A stretch of 64,000 nucleotides of DNA from Bog-756 sp963738545. GTDB taxonomy: Bacteria > Actinomycetota > Acidimicrobiia > Acidimicrobiales > RAAP-2. Positions 42,957-53,863 of this stretch are shown here, in pieces. The stretch is from positions 558,001-622,000 of the forward strand of contig CAVTXA010000007.1 in assembly GCA_963738545.1 (NCBI GenBank), in the 5' to 3' direction. The position numbers and the translations under genes were made by a program. How positions within the stretch are numbered: the first letter of the stretch is position 1; each line of letters starts with the position of its first letter. The notes beneath the pieces were generated by a model, which was not told where the DNA came from, made no database searches, and worked only from the letters and a program-made list of their open reading frames with translations.

Positions 42957-44323
42957 GGGAGCTCCACGGTGGGAACCACGGCGACGGGGGGCGGCACGAG
43001 GGTGGGCCCCAAGGGGTCCGGGCCGGGACCCGCGGGACCGTCCGGCTGGCCGGCCGAGGGGCCCACACCCGGGGCGACGGGGTCCGGCGGGCTCGGCCGG
43101 TCGCCGAGGGCGACGAAGGTAGCCGGGTGGAACACGGCGATCGCCGCCATGGCGGCCAGCAGGAGCACCGCCCCGCCCACGGTGACCGTTCGCACCCCGG
43201 TGTGGTTGGCGATCCCGCCCTGGAGCACGGCACCGATCGGATAGACGATGCCCAGGCCCATCATGTAGATGGACAGGACCCGGCCGCGCACGGCGGCGGG
43301 GGCCCGGAGCTGCACCACGGTGTTGAGCCCCGTGAGCACGGCGATGTAGCCGGCGCCGACGACCAGGAAGGCCAGGGCGGACAGCCACAGGGACGGGGCC
43401 AGGCCGTACAGGGTCAACAGGACGGGCAGGACGAAGAGGGCCGACTGCAGCATGGCCCGCCGTCCCACCCGCTCGGCCAGCGTCGGGAGCACGAGCGCCC
43501 CGGCCACCGCACCGACCCCCTGGGCGGTGACCAGGATGGCCGTGCCCACCGAGGTGCTCACGCCGCCCCGGTCGAGCACGCTGGACATGGCCGGCACCAG
43601 GGCGATGAACGGGGACGCCAGGAGGGCCACCACGGCGATGAGCTGGATGGCGGCCCGGCACCCCGGCTCGGTGGCCGCCGCCCGGGCCCCGGCGGCCAGA
43701 CGGGCCACCATGCCCAGCTGTTCGGGGGACCGCACAGGCCGGGGCAGCCGCACCAGGACCAGGGCCACGACCACGGCGGCGAACGAGGCGGCGTTGATGC
43801 CGAAGACCAGACCGTAGTTGTGGGTCAGAAGGGTCAGCCCGGCCAGCGCCGGCCCGATGACACGGCCCAGGTTGAACTGGGCCGACGACAAAGAGACGGC
43901 CCCGAGGAGGTCTTCGGTGGGGACCAGATCGGGCACCATGGCCTGGAAGGCGGGGAACCCGATGGCGCCCGACGCCCCGCCGCAGAAGGCCAGCACCACC
44001 AGGGCCGCCGGCGGATCGTGCCCGGTGGCGGCCAGGACGGCCAGGACGGTGGCGAAGCCCATCTCGGCCAGGGTGGTGACGATCAGCCAGCGTCGCCGGT
44101 CGAGCCGGTCGGCCAGCGCTCCCCCCAGGGGTGCGAGCAGGCCGATGGGGATGAAGGCGGCCGCGGCCACGAGCCCGGTCCAGGCCGGCTGGTCGGTCCG
44201 GGCGAAGACGAGCACGCCGAGGGCCACGGTCTGCATCCACGAGCCGACGTTGGACACCAGGGCGGCCGACCAGATGAGCGCGAAGTTCCGCGATCGCAGC
44301 GGGCGCAGGGAGGCCAGGGGCAC
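42953..44323 (-). CDS. MFS transporter (EntS/MFS_3-like)
   Basis: The 456-residue protein begins LRPLRSRNFALIWSAALVSNVGSWMQTVALGVLVF, the signature of the MFS_3/EntS branch that exports siderophores or other small molecules, with motif A in APLGGALADRLDRRRW. Twelve helices are followed by a Pro-rich cytoplasmic tail. The GTG at 44323 lies 7 nt after TAGCCT and has no Shine-Dalgarno (leaderless candidate). The acyl-CoA ligase gene is coupled downstream; export of an acylated product is possible but unsupported. Confidence 0.83.
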   Translation of the reverse strand: MPLASLRPLRSRNFALIWSAALVSNVGSWMQTVALGVLVFARTDQPAWTGLVAAAAFIPIGLLAPLGGALADRLDRRRWLIVTTLAEMGFATVLAVLAATGHDPPAALVVLAFCGGASGAIGFPAFQAMVPDLVPTEDLLGAVSLSSAQFNLGRVIGPALAGLTLLTHNYGLVFGINAASFAAVVVALVLVRLPRPVRSPEQLGMVARLAAGARAAATEPGCRAAIQLIAVVALLASPFIALVPAMSSVLDRGGVSTSVGTAILVTAQGVGAVAGALVLPTLAERVGRRAMLQSALFVLPVLLTLYGLAPSLWLSALAFLVVGAGYIAVLTGLNTVVQLRAPAAVRGRVLSIYMMGLGIVYPIGAVLQGGIANHTGVRTVTVGGAVLLLAAMAAIAVFHPATFVALGDRPSPPDPVAPGVGPSAGQPDGPAGPGPDPLGPTLVPPPVAVVPTVELP

Positions 44324-44419
44324 TCGGGCGAGGCTATCGGTCCACCGAATCCCGCCCCACCGCAGGGGGGAGGACGACGACGGGAGGCCGCCGCCGGGCC
44401 GGGATCCCCCAGTGTGGGG

Positions 44420-44539
44420 CTACTCGCCGCCCTTGTGCTTGCGCCGGGGGCGGAGGGCGAACCACCAGATACTGGCCATGGTGGCGAGCACCCCGAACGC
44501 CGCCGCGGGTTTCGCAATCTTGCGAGAACGATCTGACAT
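44420..44539 (-). CDS. Small 39-residue membrane protein
   Basis: The frame encodes MSDRSRKIAKPAAAF, a hydrophobic segment (GVLATMASIWWFAL) and a very basic tail RPRRKHKGGE, a single-span small membrane protein. The coding frame has GC-rich third positions like its neighbours. No function is known to me. It lies between the MMPL transporter start-distal end and the MFS gene on the same strand, 10 nt before the MMPL stop. Confidence 0.55.
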   Translation of the reverse strand: MSDRSRKIAKPAAAFGVLATMASIWWFALRPRRKHKGGE

Positions 44540-44549
44540 GCCGCTGACG

Positions 44550-46773
44550 TTACCCGGCTGGGGCCGGGGTCACGTCCACCTCGACCCCGAGGTGGGGGAC
44601 GGCCCGGTCCAGCCACGAGGGCATCCACCAGTTGGCCTTGCCCAGGAGCTCCATGATGGACGGCACCAACACCATGCGCACCAGGGTGGCGTCGATGAAG
44701 ATGGCGGCGGCCAGGCCCAGGCCGAACACCTTGAGGACGTGGAGTGGATCGCCGATCACGAACGAGCCGAACACGCAGACCATGATGGCGGCGGCGGCGG
44801 TGATGACCCGGGCCGTCTTGGCCAGCCCGTCGGCCACGGCGCTCGAGTTGTCCCCGGTCCGTCGCCACTCCTCGCGGATCCTCGACAGCAGGAACACCTC
44901 GTAGTCCATGGACAGCCCGAAGAGGATGGTGAACATCATGAGCGGGATCCACGGGTCGATGGGGCTGGTGGCCCCGATGCCGATCAGACCGCCCAGCCAA
45001 CCCCACTGGAAGACGGCCACGATGACCCCGTAGGCGGCCCCGACCGACAGCAGGTTGACCAGCACCGCCTTGAGCGGGATGGCCAGCGATCGGAACACGG
45101 CCATCAGCAGTAGGAACGACAGCAGGAGCACCACGCCGATGACCCAGACCAGGCGCGGTCGACAGGTACGAGGAGGCGTCGACGGATCCGGCCGTCTCGC
45201 CGCCCACGTAGGCCACCACCCCGGTGCCGCCCGTGGCCGCGGGGATGACGTCGTGGCGCAGGGTATGGACGAGGGCCTCCGTCTTGGCCGACTGGGGGGA
45301 GGTGGTGGGGTAGGCGATGATCACGGCATCGTGCCCGGAGGCGGAGAACTGGGCCGGAGTGGCGAAGGCCACACCGAAGGTCGTGGCCAGCTGCTTCTGC
45401 AGGGTCTCGACGGCGAACTTCTGACCGTCGGGCACCGAGGCGGCCACGATCAGCGGACCGTTGAAGCCGGGGCCGAAACCGCTGGCCAGGGCGTCGAAGG
45501 CCTGACGGGTGGTGGACGACGTGGGGTCGTTCCCGGCGTCGGTGAAGGCCAGGCGCATGGAGAAGAACGGGATGATCAGGACCAGCAGGCAGAGGAGGGC
45601 GGCACCGCCGGCGACGATCGGATGCCGCTGGACGGTCCGGCTCCACCGGTACCAGAAGCTGCGCTCCGACGGCTCGGCGGCGCTCCTGAGGAGGCCCGGG
45701 ACGTGGAGCTTGTCGACGGCCAGGCCGGAGAAGCCCAGCATGGCCGGAAGCAGGGTGACGGCGGCCAGCATGACCAGGACCACGGCGGCGATGGCGCCCA
45801 CGGCCAGGCCGCGCATGAACGGGAGCTGGAGGATGAACAGGCCGAGCAGGGAGAGGATGACCGTGGTGCCGGCGAACACCACCGACCGGCCCGAGGTGGC
45901 CAACGACACCGCGGTGGCCTGACGGGGGTTCCGGCCCTCGGCCAGGCCCTGGCGGTACCGGGTGACGATGAACAGGGCGTAGTCGATGCCCACACCGAGC
46001 CCGATCATGGCCATCATCTCCGGCGCGAAGGTCGGGGTGGTGATCACATGGGAGAGCAGGTCGAGCACGGCGAAGGCGATGGCGATCCCGAACAGCGCAG
46101 TGATGATGGGCAGGCCCATGGCCACCACCGAGCCGAAGGCCAGCAGCATGATGATGATGGCGGCCAGGATGCCGATGCCCTCACTCGAGCCGGGCTTTCC
46201 CCCGGCCACCAGGCTGATGGCCTGGCCCCCGAGCGCCACGTGGTAGCCCGGGGCGGCGAAGGACTGGGCGGTGGTGATCACCTTGTTGATGGCGTCCTGG
46301 GGGAGGTTCCCGGCGATCTCGTCGAACTGCACCTGCACGTAGGCGATGTGACCGTCCGTGGAGATCTGGTGGGCCCCGGCGGCGGTGAACGGGCTGACCA
46401 CTTCGGAGACGTGGGCCAACGGACGAAGGGCCGCCACCATCCTGGCCGTCCGGTCCTGCACCGATGCCGCGCTGATCGGGCCGGCGGATGTGATCACCAC
46501 CTGGGCCGGACTGCCCTTCTGGTCGGGGAAGGCCCGATTCAGGATCTGCTGGACCGGCTGCGCCCCGCCGGTGAGGTTGTTGGAGAAGTTGCTCCCCGCA
46601 GCCTGGGCCAACACGTTGGAGCCCACCAGGGCCACCAGCCAGATGATCAGCACCCACCAGCGGTGGTCGTGACACCAGCCGGCGATCCGGGCCAGTCCGC
46701 TCTCCTCGGCCGGACGGGAGGGTCGCTGGTCCGGGGCTGCCGGCGTCGACGGCAGGACGGTGGTGGTGGCCAT
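44550..46773 (-). CDS. MMPL/RND-family transporter, interrupted by a +1 frameshift
   Basis: After removing one extra base near 45154-45158 the protein has 740 residues, about 11-12 helices and two large extracytoplasmic loops, the layout of MmpL/HpnN lipid transporters. Motifs include GLGVGIDYALFIVTRYR and, in the second half, LFGLSMDYEVFLLSRIREEW, the paired Asp-Tyr proton-relay segments. The first frame runs to VDASSYLST and the second resumes at VVLLLSFLLLMAVFRSL; both halves are intact. The substrate is likely a lipid or hydrophobic compound. The ATG at 46773 lies 6 nt after TAATTT with no Shine-Dalgarno. Confidence 0.85.
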
Positions 46774-46802
46774 GGGCAGAAATTACCCCAACCTTCGGTC
46801 GG

Positions 46803-47590
46803 TCAGTGCTGGTCCGGCACCCGGACCCGGACGGTGATGCCCTGTGCGTCTTGCTGCGGCCCATCGTCCGTCGGATCGGCGTCCCCGAGGAGCCGGTCCA
46901 CGATGAACCGGGCCACCCAGGCCGGCGTGTTGAAGGCGCCGTCCTGGTGAGCCTTGTGGAACCTGGCCACCGAGGGGAAGTCCCCCTCGGGTGTCGAGCG
47001 GATGAGTGCCTGCATGTCGGTGTCGACCAGTCCGGGGGCGAGGGCGTAGGCCCGCAGCCCGGAGGACCGCTCCTCCCGTCCGATCACCTCGGTGATCATG
47101 TCCACGGCGGCCTTGGCCCCTCCGTAGGTGGCCCAGCCGACATACGGGCGGGTGGCCGCCCCCGAGGACACGTTGATCAGGACGCCGCCGCCGGGTCGGG
47201 TGCGCACGTGGCGGGCGAACGTGGCCGAGCCGTGTATCACCCCGAGGACGTTGACCTCGATGTTGGCCGCCAGCGCGCCGGGGTCGGCGTCGGCCAGGGG
47301 CCCGACGGGCGCCAGCAGGCCGGCGTTGTTGACCCACAGGTCGATCCGTCCGAACCGGGCCACCACGTCGGCGGCGAACCGGTCCACGCCGCCGGCATCG
47401 GTGACGTCGACCGTCCCGGTGACCACCCCGTCCGCCGCCGCGCCGACCGGGGGTGACGGACGGCTGCGGGCGCACAGCCCCAGGGAGAACCCCTCGGCGG
47501 CCAGGTGCTCCGCCATGCCGGCACCGAGCCCCCGGCTGGCCCCGGTGATCACGGCCACCCGGCCCGCGTGCCGCCCCGCCGCCCCGTCGG

Positions 47591-47594
<4 letters not shown>
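46803..47594 (-). CDS. Short-chain dehydrogenase/reductase
   Basis: This 263-residue SDR has TGASRGLG, LWVNNAGLLAPVG, NVSSGAATRPYVGWA and YGGAK, the complete catalytic set, and an Arg after beta-2 (CARSR) that favours NADP(H). The C-terminus is longer than average. Its ATG overlaps the stop of the upstream aldehyde dehydrogenase gene (ATGA), which itself overlaps the gamma-glutamyl hydrolase gene, so it is the third member of that amine-catabolism-like operon. It could reduce or oxidise an aldehyde/alcohol intermediate; the substrate is inferred from context only. Confidence 0.82.
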
Positions 47595-48978
<1,384 letters not shown>

Positions 48979-48982
<4 letters not shown>

Positions 48983-49803
48983 GCATGCTCCTTGGTCGTG
49001 GGGGCCGTGCTCTGCAGCTTCGTGGCCGGGGTCGTGACGGTCGATGGGGTGCCCGGCTCGCCGGGGCGGTTGGCCGCCACCGCCACCAGCGCTTCGAACA
49101 GGGTTCGGTCCGAGCTCTCCTCGGGGTGCCACTGCACGCCCACCACGAACCGGTGGCCGGGCAGCTCGACCGCCTCGACCACGCCGTCCTCACTCCGGGC
49201 CGTCACCACGAGACCTCCACCCAGCCGGTCGAGGGCCTGGTGATGGCTGCACAGAACGTCGGCTCGCTCCCCGAGCAGCCGGCGCACCGCGCTCCCCTCC
49301 TCGGTGACCACCGTCATCGGGCCGAAGGCACCGGGTCGGGGTTGATGCCGGGTCGAGTCGAGGCGGTCGGATAGCTGTTGGACGAGGTCGCCGCCGAGGG
49401 CGACGTTGAGTACCTGCATGCCTCGGCAGATGGCCAGCACCGGGAGGTCGCGGTCCAGCGCGGCGCGCAGGAGGCTGAGCTCGAGGTGGTCGCGGTTGGC
49501 GTTGGTGCCGCCGTTGCGCGGGTCGGCTGTGGCGCCGTAGGCGGCGGCGTCTAGGTCTCCGCCCCCGATGACCACCAGCCCGTCGAGCGCGGCCACCACA
49601 CGGTCGTACCGCTCGGGATCGGCGTCGGCACGCGGCGCACCCTCGGCCCGGGGGGCGAGGAGCAGCGCCTCGCCGCCGGCCTCCTCGACCATGTCGAGGT
49701 AGGGGCCGGGCACGACGGCGGCGTCACGCTCCCATGCCCACCACGACGTGGTCTGCCGGTACATGGTGACCCCGATCAGGGGACGTGGACCGACAGCCGG
49801 CAT
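48979..49803 (-). CDS. Gamma-glutamyl-amine hydrolase, class-I glutamine amidotransferase-like (PuuD family)
   Basis: The 274-residue protein is a peptidase-C26-type hydrolase: PLIGVTMYRQTTSWWAW at the N-terminus, GLVVIGGGDLDAAAYG, the nucleophile in LAICRGMQVLNVALGG and the dyad partners in VGVQWHPEES. PuuD removes glutamate from gamma-glutamyl-GABA or related products. Homology starts at the ATG at 49803, although the frame is open for another 330 codons upstream. GATACT, in a TGN-extended context, ends 7 nt before that ATG, which suggests a leaderless operon transcript. It is divergent from the SDR and glutamine-synthetase-like genes. Confidence 0.87.
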
Positions 49804-49932
49804 GGGTCTCAGTATCCCACCGCGCGTGCGGCTCCCCGGTAAGGTGCCCATCGAGCTGCGCGGGTGGGGACGAACAGGCCGGTTGCCCCCACCCTCCGAC
49901 GACGGGCCGGCCGTTCCGACAGGGAGGCACCG

Positions 49933-50709
49933 ATGGCACGATTGGACGGCAAGGTTGCGGTGATCACCGGGGCCGGGAGCGGCATCGGCCGGGTGGCAGC
50001 CTCGCTCTTCGCCGCCGAGGGGGCCCAGGTGGTGGTGGCCGACGTGGTGGGCGAGCAGGCCGACGCCGCCGTGGCCGACATCCAGGAGGCCGGGGGGACG
50101 GCCACCGCCGTGGCCGTGGACGTCTCGGACGAGGGGCAGGTGGGGACCATGATCGACCATGCCGTCGCCACCTACGGCGGCGTCCACGTGCTCTTCAACA
50201 ACGCCGGCATCTTCCCCGACGACGACGGTGGCATCCTCGACACCCCCCCGTCGACCTGGCAGAAGGTGATGGACGTGAACCTGAAGGGCGTGTGGCTGGG
50301 ATGCCGGGCCGCCGTGCCGGCCATGCTGGACTCGGGGGGCGGCTCGATCGTCAACGTGGCGTCGTTCGTGGCCCTGGTGGGCGCGGCCACCGCGCAGATG
50401 GCCTACACCGCCTCCAAAGGCGGCGTCCTGGCCATGACCCGGGAGCTGGCCGTCGAGTACGCCCGCAAGGGGATCCGGGCCAACTCGATCTGCCCCGGAC
50501 CCATCGAGACGCCACTGCTGGCCGAACTGCTCTCGGATCCCGAGCGCCGCCAGCGTCGGCTCGTGCACATCCCCATGGGACGGTTCGGACGGCCCGAGGA
50601 GATCGCCAAGGCCGCCCTCTTCCTGGCCTCGGACGACGCCTCCTTTGTGACCGGCTCCGCCCTGGTGGTCGACGGGGGCATCACGGCCGCCTACGTCACC
50701 CCCGAGTAG
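49933..50709 (+). CDS. Short-chain dehydrogenase/reductase
   Basis: A 258-residue classical SDR with TGAGSGIG, FNNAGIFPDDDG, NVASFVALVGAA, YTASKGG and an Asp after beta-2 (VVVADVV), which indicates NAD(H). CPGPIETPLL and SALVVDGGITAAY complete the family pattern (3-oxoacyl-reductase-like). The ATG at 49933 has AGGGAGG 5 nt upstream. It starts a rightward pair with the glutamine-synthetase-like gene, 62 nt apart, and is divergent from the PuuD-type operon, so it may serve the same pathway by oxidising an alcohol intermediate. Confidence 0.83.
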   Translation: MARLDGKVAVITGAGSGIGRVAASLFAAEGAQVVVADVVGEQADAAVADIQEAGGTATAVAVDVSDEGQVGTMIDHAVATYGGVHVLFNNAGIFPDDDGGILDTPPSTWQKVMDVNLKGVWLGCRAAVPAMLDSGGGSIVNVASFVALVGAATAQMAYTASKGGVLAMTRELAVEYARKGIRANSICPGPIETPLLAELLSDPERRQRRLVHIPMGRFGRPEEIAKAALFLASDDASFVTGSALVVDGGITAAYVTPE

Positions 50710-50771
50710 CGCGGGCCGGCAGGGCCCGGGTGGCGCTGGACGGCGGCTCCGGGCTGGGCCAGAGTGCAGTG

Positions 50772-52139
50772 ATGCTGACCCTCGAGACACTCCCCCATCA
50801 GATCCGGTCCGGCGACATCGACACGGTGGTGGTCGCCTTTCCCGACCTCCAGGGCCGACCGGTCGGGAAGCGGGTGACCGGATCGTTCTACCTCGAGCAC
50901 GTGGCCGAGCACGGGATCGAGGTGTGCGACTACCTCATGGCCTGCGACGTCGACATGGACCCGCTCCCGGGCTACCGGTTCGCCAACTGGGAGACGGGCT
51001 ACGGCGACCTCCACGCCGTCATCGATCCCCAGACGGTCCGGCCACTGCCCTGGCTGCCGGGCAGCGCCTTCGTCCTCTGCGACCTCCTGACGCTCGGGGG
51101 AGAGCCCGTCGAGGTCTCCCCCCGGCGCATCCTGCGCCGCCAGCTCGAACGGGCCGCCAGCCACGGGCTCGAGGTCAAGTGCGCCACCGAGCTCGAGTTC
51201 TATCTCTTCCTCGACTCGTTCGCCGAGGCCGCCGGCAAGCACTGGCAGGACCTCGCACCCCACGCCGACACCATCGAGGACTACCAGCTGCTGCAGACCT
51301 CCCGCGAGGAGTACATCATCGGGAAGATCCGCAACCAGATGGTGGAGGCGGGGATCCCCATCGAGTTCTCGAAGGGCGAGGCCGGCATCGGCCAGCACGA
51401 GATCAACATCACCTACGGGGGCGCCCTCGAAGTGGCCGACCGGCATCTGGTGTTCAAGAACGGCGTGAAGGAGATCGCCTCGGGTTTCGGACGGGCGGCC
51501 ACGTTCATGGCCAAGTGGTCCATGGACACGGCCGGCTCCTCGTGCCACCTCCACACCAGCCTGTGGGACCGGGAGCACGGCACGCCCCTCATGGCCCCGG
51601 CCGACGGCGAGGACACGCCGTCGGGGTTCTCCACCATCGGTGCCCAGTTCGTGGCCGGCCAGCTGCACGCGGCGGACCAGCTGGCCTGGTGCTTCGCCCC
51701 CTACGTCAACTCCTACCGGCGCTACGTCCCCGACTCGTGGGCCCCGACGGCCACGGTGTGGGGTGAGGACAATCGCACCTGCGGCTTCCGGGCCGTGGGT
51801 CACGGTGCCGGACGGCGGATCGAGAGCCGGGTCCCCGGGGCGGACGTCAACCCGTACCTGGCCCTCGCCGCGGCCATCGCCGGGGGCCTGTGGGGCATCG
51901 AGCACGAGCTGGAGCTCGGGCCGGCCTTCACCGGCAACGCCTACACCACCCCCGACCTCCCCCATATCCCCACCACCCTGGCCGAGGCCATCGACCTCCT
52001 GGCCGGGAGCGAGGTGGCGGCCGAGGCCTTCGGTCCCGAGGTGCACCATCACCTGCTCAACACGGCCCGACAGGAGTGGGCCGCAGCCAACCGGGTGGTC
52101 ACCGACTGGGAGCTGGCCCGCAACTTCGAACGGATCTAG
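50772..52139 (+). CDS. Glutamine synthetase-like gamma-glutamyl amine ligase (GlnA3/GlnA4/PuuA type)
   Basis: The 455-residue protein has the GS fold: beta-grasp N-domain with VVVAFPDLQGRPVGKR, then the catalytic domain with CATELEFYLF, GEAGIGQHEINI, MAKWSMDTAGSSCHLHTSLW (metal/glutamate site), ENRTCGFRAVG-like DNRTCGFRAVGHG (ATP site) and ESRVPGADVNPYLALAA. It lacks the conserved adenylylation NLYDLP-type loop of GlnA and resembles homologues that gamma-glutamylate polyamines or ethanolamine. Opposite it lie a gamma-glutamyl hydrolase and an aldehyde dehydrogenase, the other parts of such a pathway. The ATG at 50772 was chosen by homology; GTG 50769 is an alternative. Confidence 0.85.
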   Translation: MLTLETLPHQIRSGDIDTVVVAFPDLQGRPVGKRVTGSFYLEHVAEHGIEVCDYLMACDVDMDPLPGYRFANWETGYGDLHAVIDPQTVRPLPWLPGSAFVLCDLLTLGGEPVEVSPRRILRRQLERAASHGLEVKCATELEFYLFLDSFAEAAGKHWQDLAPHADTIEDYQLLQTSREEYIIGKIRNQMVEAGIPIEFSKGEAGIGQHEINITYGGALEVADRHLVFKNGVKEIASGFGRAATFMAKWSMDTAGSSCHLHTSLWDREHGTPLMAPADGEDTPSGFSTIGAQFVAGQLHAADQLAWCFAPYVNSYRRYVPDSWAPTATVWGEDNRTCGFRAVGHGAGRRIESRVPGADVNPYLALAAAIAGGLWGIEHELELGPAFTGNAYTTPDLPHIPTTLAEAIDLLAGSEVAAEAFGPEVHHHLLNTARQEWAAANRVVTDWELARNFERI

Positions 52140-52171
52140 CCCAGGGGGGCCTCCGGCGACGAAGAGCAGGT

Positions 52172-53590
52172 GTGACTCCGTCGGCCGTCCCGTCCGTCCC
52201 CGTTCCCGACCGGCTCCGCGCGCCGGCGGTCCGTCCCGCCCCTCTCGCCCGCTGGGTCCGCGTGGCCGGCGACCGGGCCATGTCGTCCCTGGCCCGCCTC
52301 CTGATCCGGGTGTTCTTCCGCGGGGTGGAGGTGGAACACGCCGAGCGCCTGGGGATCGGCCGGCCCACGGTGGTGGTGGCCGACCACCGCAACGGCCTGG
52401 TGGACGGCCTCCTGCTCATGGCCGCCCTCCCCCGCTATCCCCGCTTCCTCGGCAAGTCCACGCTCTTCCACAACCCCCTCCTGTGGCCCTTCTTGCAGGC
52501 GGGTGGCGTGGTGCCCATCTACCGCACCCAGGACGGAGGCTCACCGGAGGGCAACCGACGCGCCTTCGCCCGGTGCCACCGGCTGCTGGCGGCGGGCGGG
52601 ATGGTGGCCATCTTCCCCGAGGGCATCAGCCACGACGAGCCGACCCTCCAGCCCCTGCGGACCGGTGCGGCCCGGATCGCCCTCTCGGCGGCGGCGTCCG
52701 GTGTGGCCGACGTCGAGACCGTGGCCGTCACCCTCATCTACGACGACAAGCAGCGCTTCCGGTCGAGGGCCTTGGTCCGGGTGGGGGTTCCGCGTCCCGC
52801 CGCGGCCTGGCTCGACCAGTACCGGACCGACGAGCCCGGCGCGGTGCGTTCGCTCACCGATGACGTCGCCGAACGCCTCCGCCACGACGGTGGCGAGTTC
52901 GAGTCGTGGGCCGAGGCCGACCGCTACGCGGACATCGCCGACGTGGTGGCCCGTCCCACCTCGGTGCTCCCCGGCCAGACCGCCCTGGTGGACCGGAGCG
53001 AGATCATCGCCACGCTCCGTCGGGCGGCGCGGGTACCCGGCCGCGGGGAGGCCGTGGCGTCGCTCGAGCGCGCCGCCTCCTCGTACCGCGAGCTGCGGGA
53101 GGCGGTGGGTCTCTCCGACGCCCAGGTGGCGGCGGACTACGGATCGGGACGCCTCCGTTGGAACCTGGCCCGGGCCGTGGTGGCCGTGGTCGTCGCCCTG
53201 CCCGTCGCCCTCATCGGCGCCGTGGTCCACGCCGTTCCCTACGCGCTGGTCAAGGTGGCGGCCCGGGTGCCCGGCAACGTCGGGGTGCGAGCCACGGTCA
53301 AGGTGCTCGGCAGCTTCTTCCTCTATGCCCTGACCTACGCCGCCATCGGAACGGCGGTGGCCACGACCTGGGGAGCCGGCTGGGGCGTGGTTGCGGCGCT
53401 CGCCGCACCGGCCTGCGGCTACGTGACCGTGAGGACGGTGGAGCGGGTCCGCCGGATGGACGGCGCCATCGCCGGCTACCGGGCCGTCCGCGGCGGTGGA
53501 CCGGTCTCGGACCTGCTCCGGTCCCGCCGGGCAGGCGTGGTCGGGGCCGCCCAGGTGGTGATGGAACCTTCGACCCCCATCGCTCCTTGA
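52172..53590 (+). CDS. Glycerol-3-phosphate/lysophospholipid acyltransferase of the Sct1/Gat-like branch
   Basis: The 472-residue protein has PlsC-superfamily motifs in a variant form: VADHRNGLVDG, with five residues between His and Asp as in yeast Sct1/Gat1 rather than the four of PlsC, GKSTLFHNPLLWPFLQAGG with PIYR, and FPEGISHDEPTLQPLRTGAA. Two membrane helices lie near the C-terminus (VVAVVVALPVALIGAVV and FFLYALTYAAIGTAVA). It probably acylates glycerol-3-phosphate or a related polyol phosphate on the inner membrane face. The start is GTG 52172 with GAGCAGG upstream. The -35 element of the leu leader overlaps its stop codon. Confidence 0.8.
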   Translation: MTPSAVPSVPVPDRLRAPAVRPAPLARWVRVAGDRAMSSLARLLIRVFFRGVEVEHAERLGIGRPTVVVADHRNGLVDGLLLMAALPRYPRFLGKSTLFHNPLLWPFLQAGGVVPIYRTQDGGSPEGNRRAFARCHRLLAAGGMVAIFPEGISHDEPTLQPLRTGAARIALSAAASGVADVETVAVTLIYDDKQRFRSRALVRVGVPRPAAAWLDQYRTDEPGAVRSLTDDVAERLRHDGGEFESWAEADRYADIADVVARPTSVLPGQTALVDRSEIIATLRRAARVPGRGEAVASLERAASSYRELREAVGLSDAQVAADYGSGRLRWNLARAVVAVVVALPVALIGAVVHAVPYALVKVAARVPGNVGVRATVKVLGSFFLYALTYAAIGTAVATTWGAGWGVVAALAAPACGYVTVRTVERVRRMDGAIAGYRAVRGGGPVSDLLRSRRAGVVGAAQVVMEPSTPIAP

Positions 53591-53615
53591 CGAACCCTTG
53601 CCACCCTGTCACGAT
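53587..53615 (+). promoter_or_regulatory. Promoter of the leuA leader
   Basis: TTGACG (53587-53592), a 17-nt spacer and CACGAT (53610-53615), the latter in a TGN-extended context, precede the leader peptide. The start of transcription would fall near 53622, only a few bases before the leader ATG at 53626. The -35 overlaps the stop codon of the upstream acyltransferase gene. Confidence 0.6.
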
Positions 53616-53625
53616 GGATTGCACG

Positions 53626-53664
53626 ATGTACAAGCGCGCGACCTCGGAACTCCTTCTTACCTGA
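53626..53664 (+). CDS. Leucine leader peptide of the leuA attenuator
   Basis: The 12-codon frame encodes MYKRATSELLLT with three consecutive leucine codons (CTC CTT CTT) just before the end; two of these are CTT, a rare codon in this GC-rich DNA. An in-frame ATG at 53614 would add four residues. It is followed by a hairpin and a T-run terminator and then leuA. Stalling at the Leu codons when Leu-tRNA is scarce would prevent terminator formation. Confidence 0.75.
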   Translation: MYKRATSELLLT

Positions 53665-53665
53665 C

Positions 53666-53689
53666 GGCGAGCGCCACATCGCGTTCGCC
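53666..53689 (+). promoter_or_regulatory. Hairpin following the leucine leader peptide
   Basis: GGCGAGCG (53666-53673) pairs with CGTTCGCC (53682-53689), eight pairs with one G-U, directly after the leader stop. It fits the pause hairpin of an attenuator. Alternative pairing with the terminator stem is expected but cannot be settled by eye. Confidence 0.5.
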
Positions 53690-53703
53690 CGCAACCTCCT
53701 GAG

Positions 53704-53726
53704 CCCCAGCGGCCAGGGGGTTTTTT
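53704..53726 (+). terminator. Attenuator terminator upstream of leuA
   Basis: CCCC (53704-53707) and GGGG (53716-53720) flank an 8-nt loop and are followed by six T residues (53721-53726). This is the only strong T-run hairpin I see in the window. The stem is short and may be extended by nearby C-rich sequence. Confidence 0.7.
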
Positions 53727-53787
53727 GTTGGGCGGACGTCGGACACCGGCCGGTGGGGCAACCACCGACACCAGATCGAGGACACCG

Positions 53788-53863
53788 AGCATCACCAGAC
53801 AGAGACAGCATCACCAGACAGACACAGCATCACCAGACAGACACAGCATCACCAGACAGACGC
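53788..53863 (+). repeat. Four tandem 19-nt repeats in the leuA leader
   Basis: The unit AGCATCACCAGACAGACAC occurs at 53788-53806, 53807-53825, 53826-53844 and 53845-53863 with one or two base changes in the outer copies. The repeats lie between the attenuator terminator and the leuA start, in an A/C-rich, T-poor stretch unlike the rest of the window. Confidence 0.9.

Noticed and set aside
53788..53863. CRISPR-like array
   Set aside because: The 19-nt units are directly adjacent with no spacers, and no cas gene is present.
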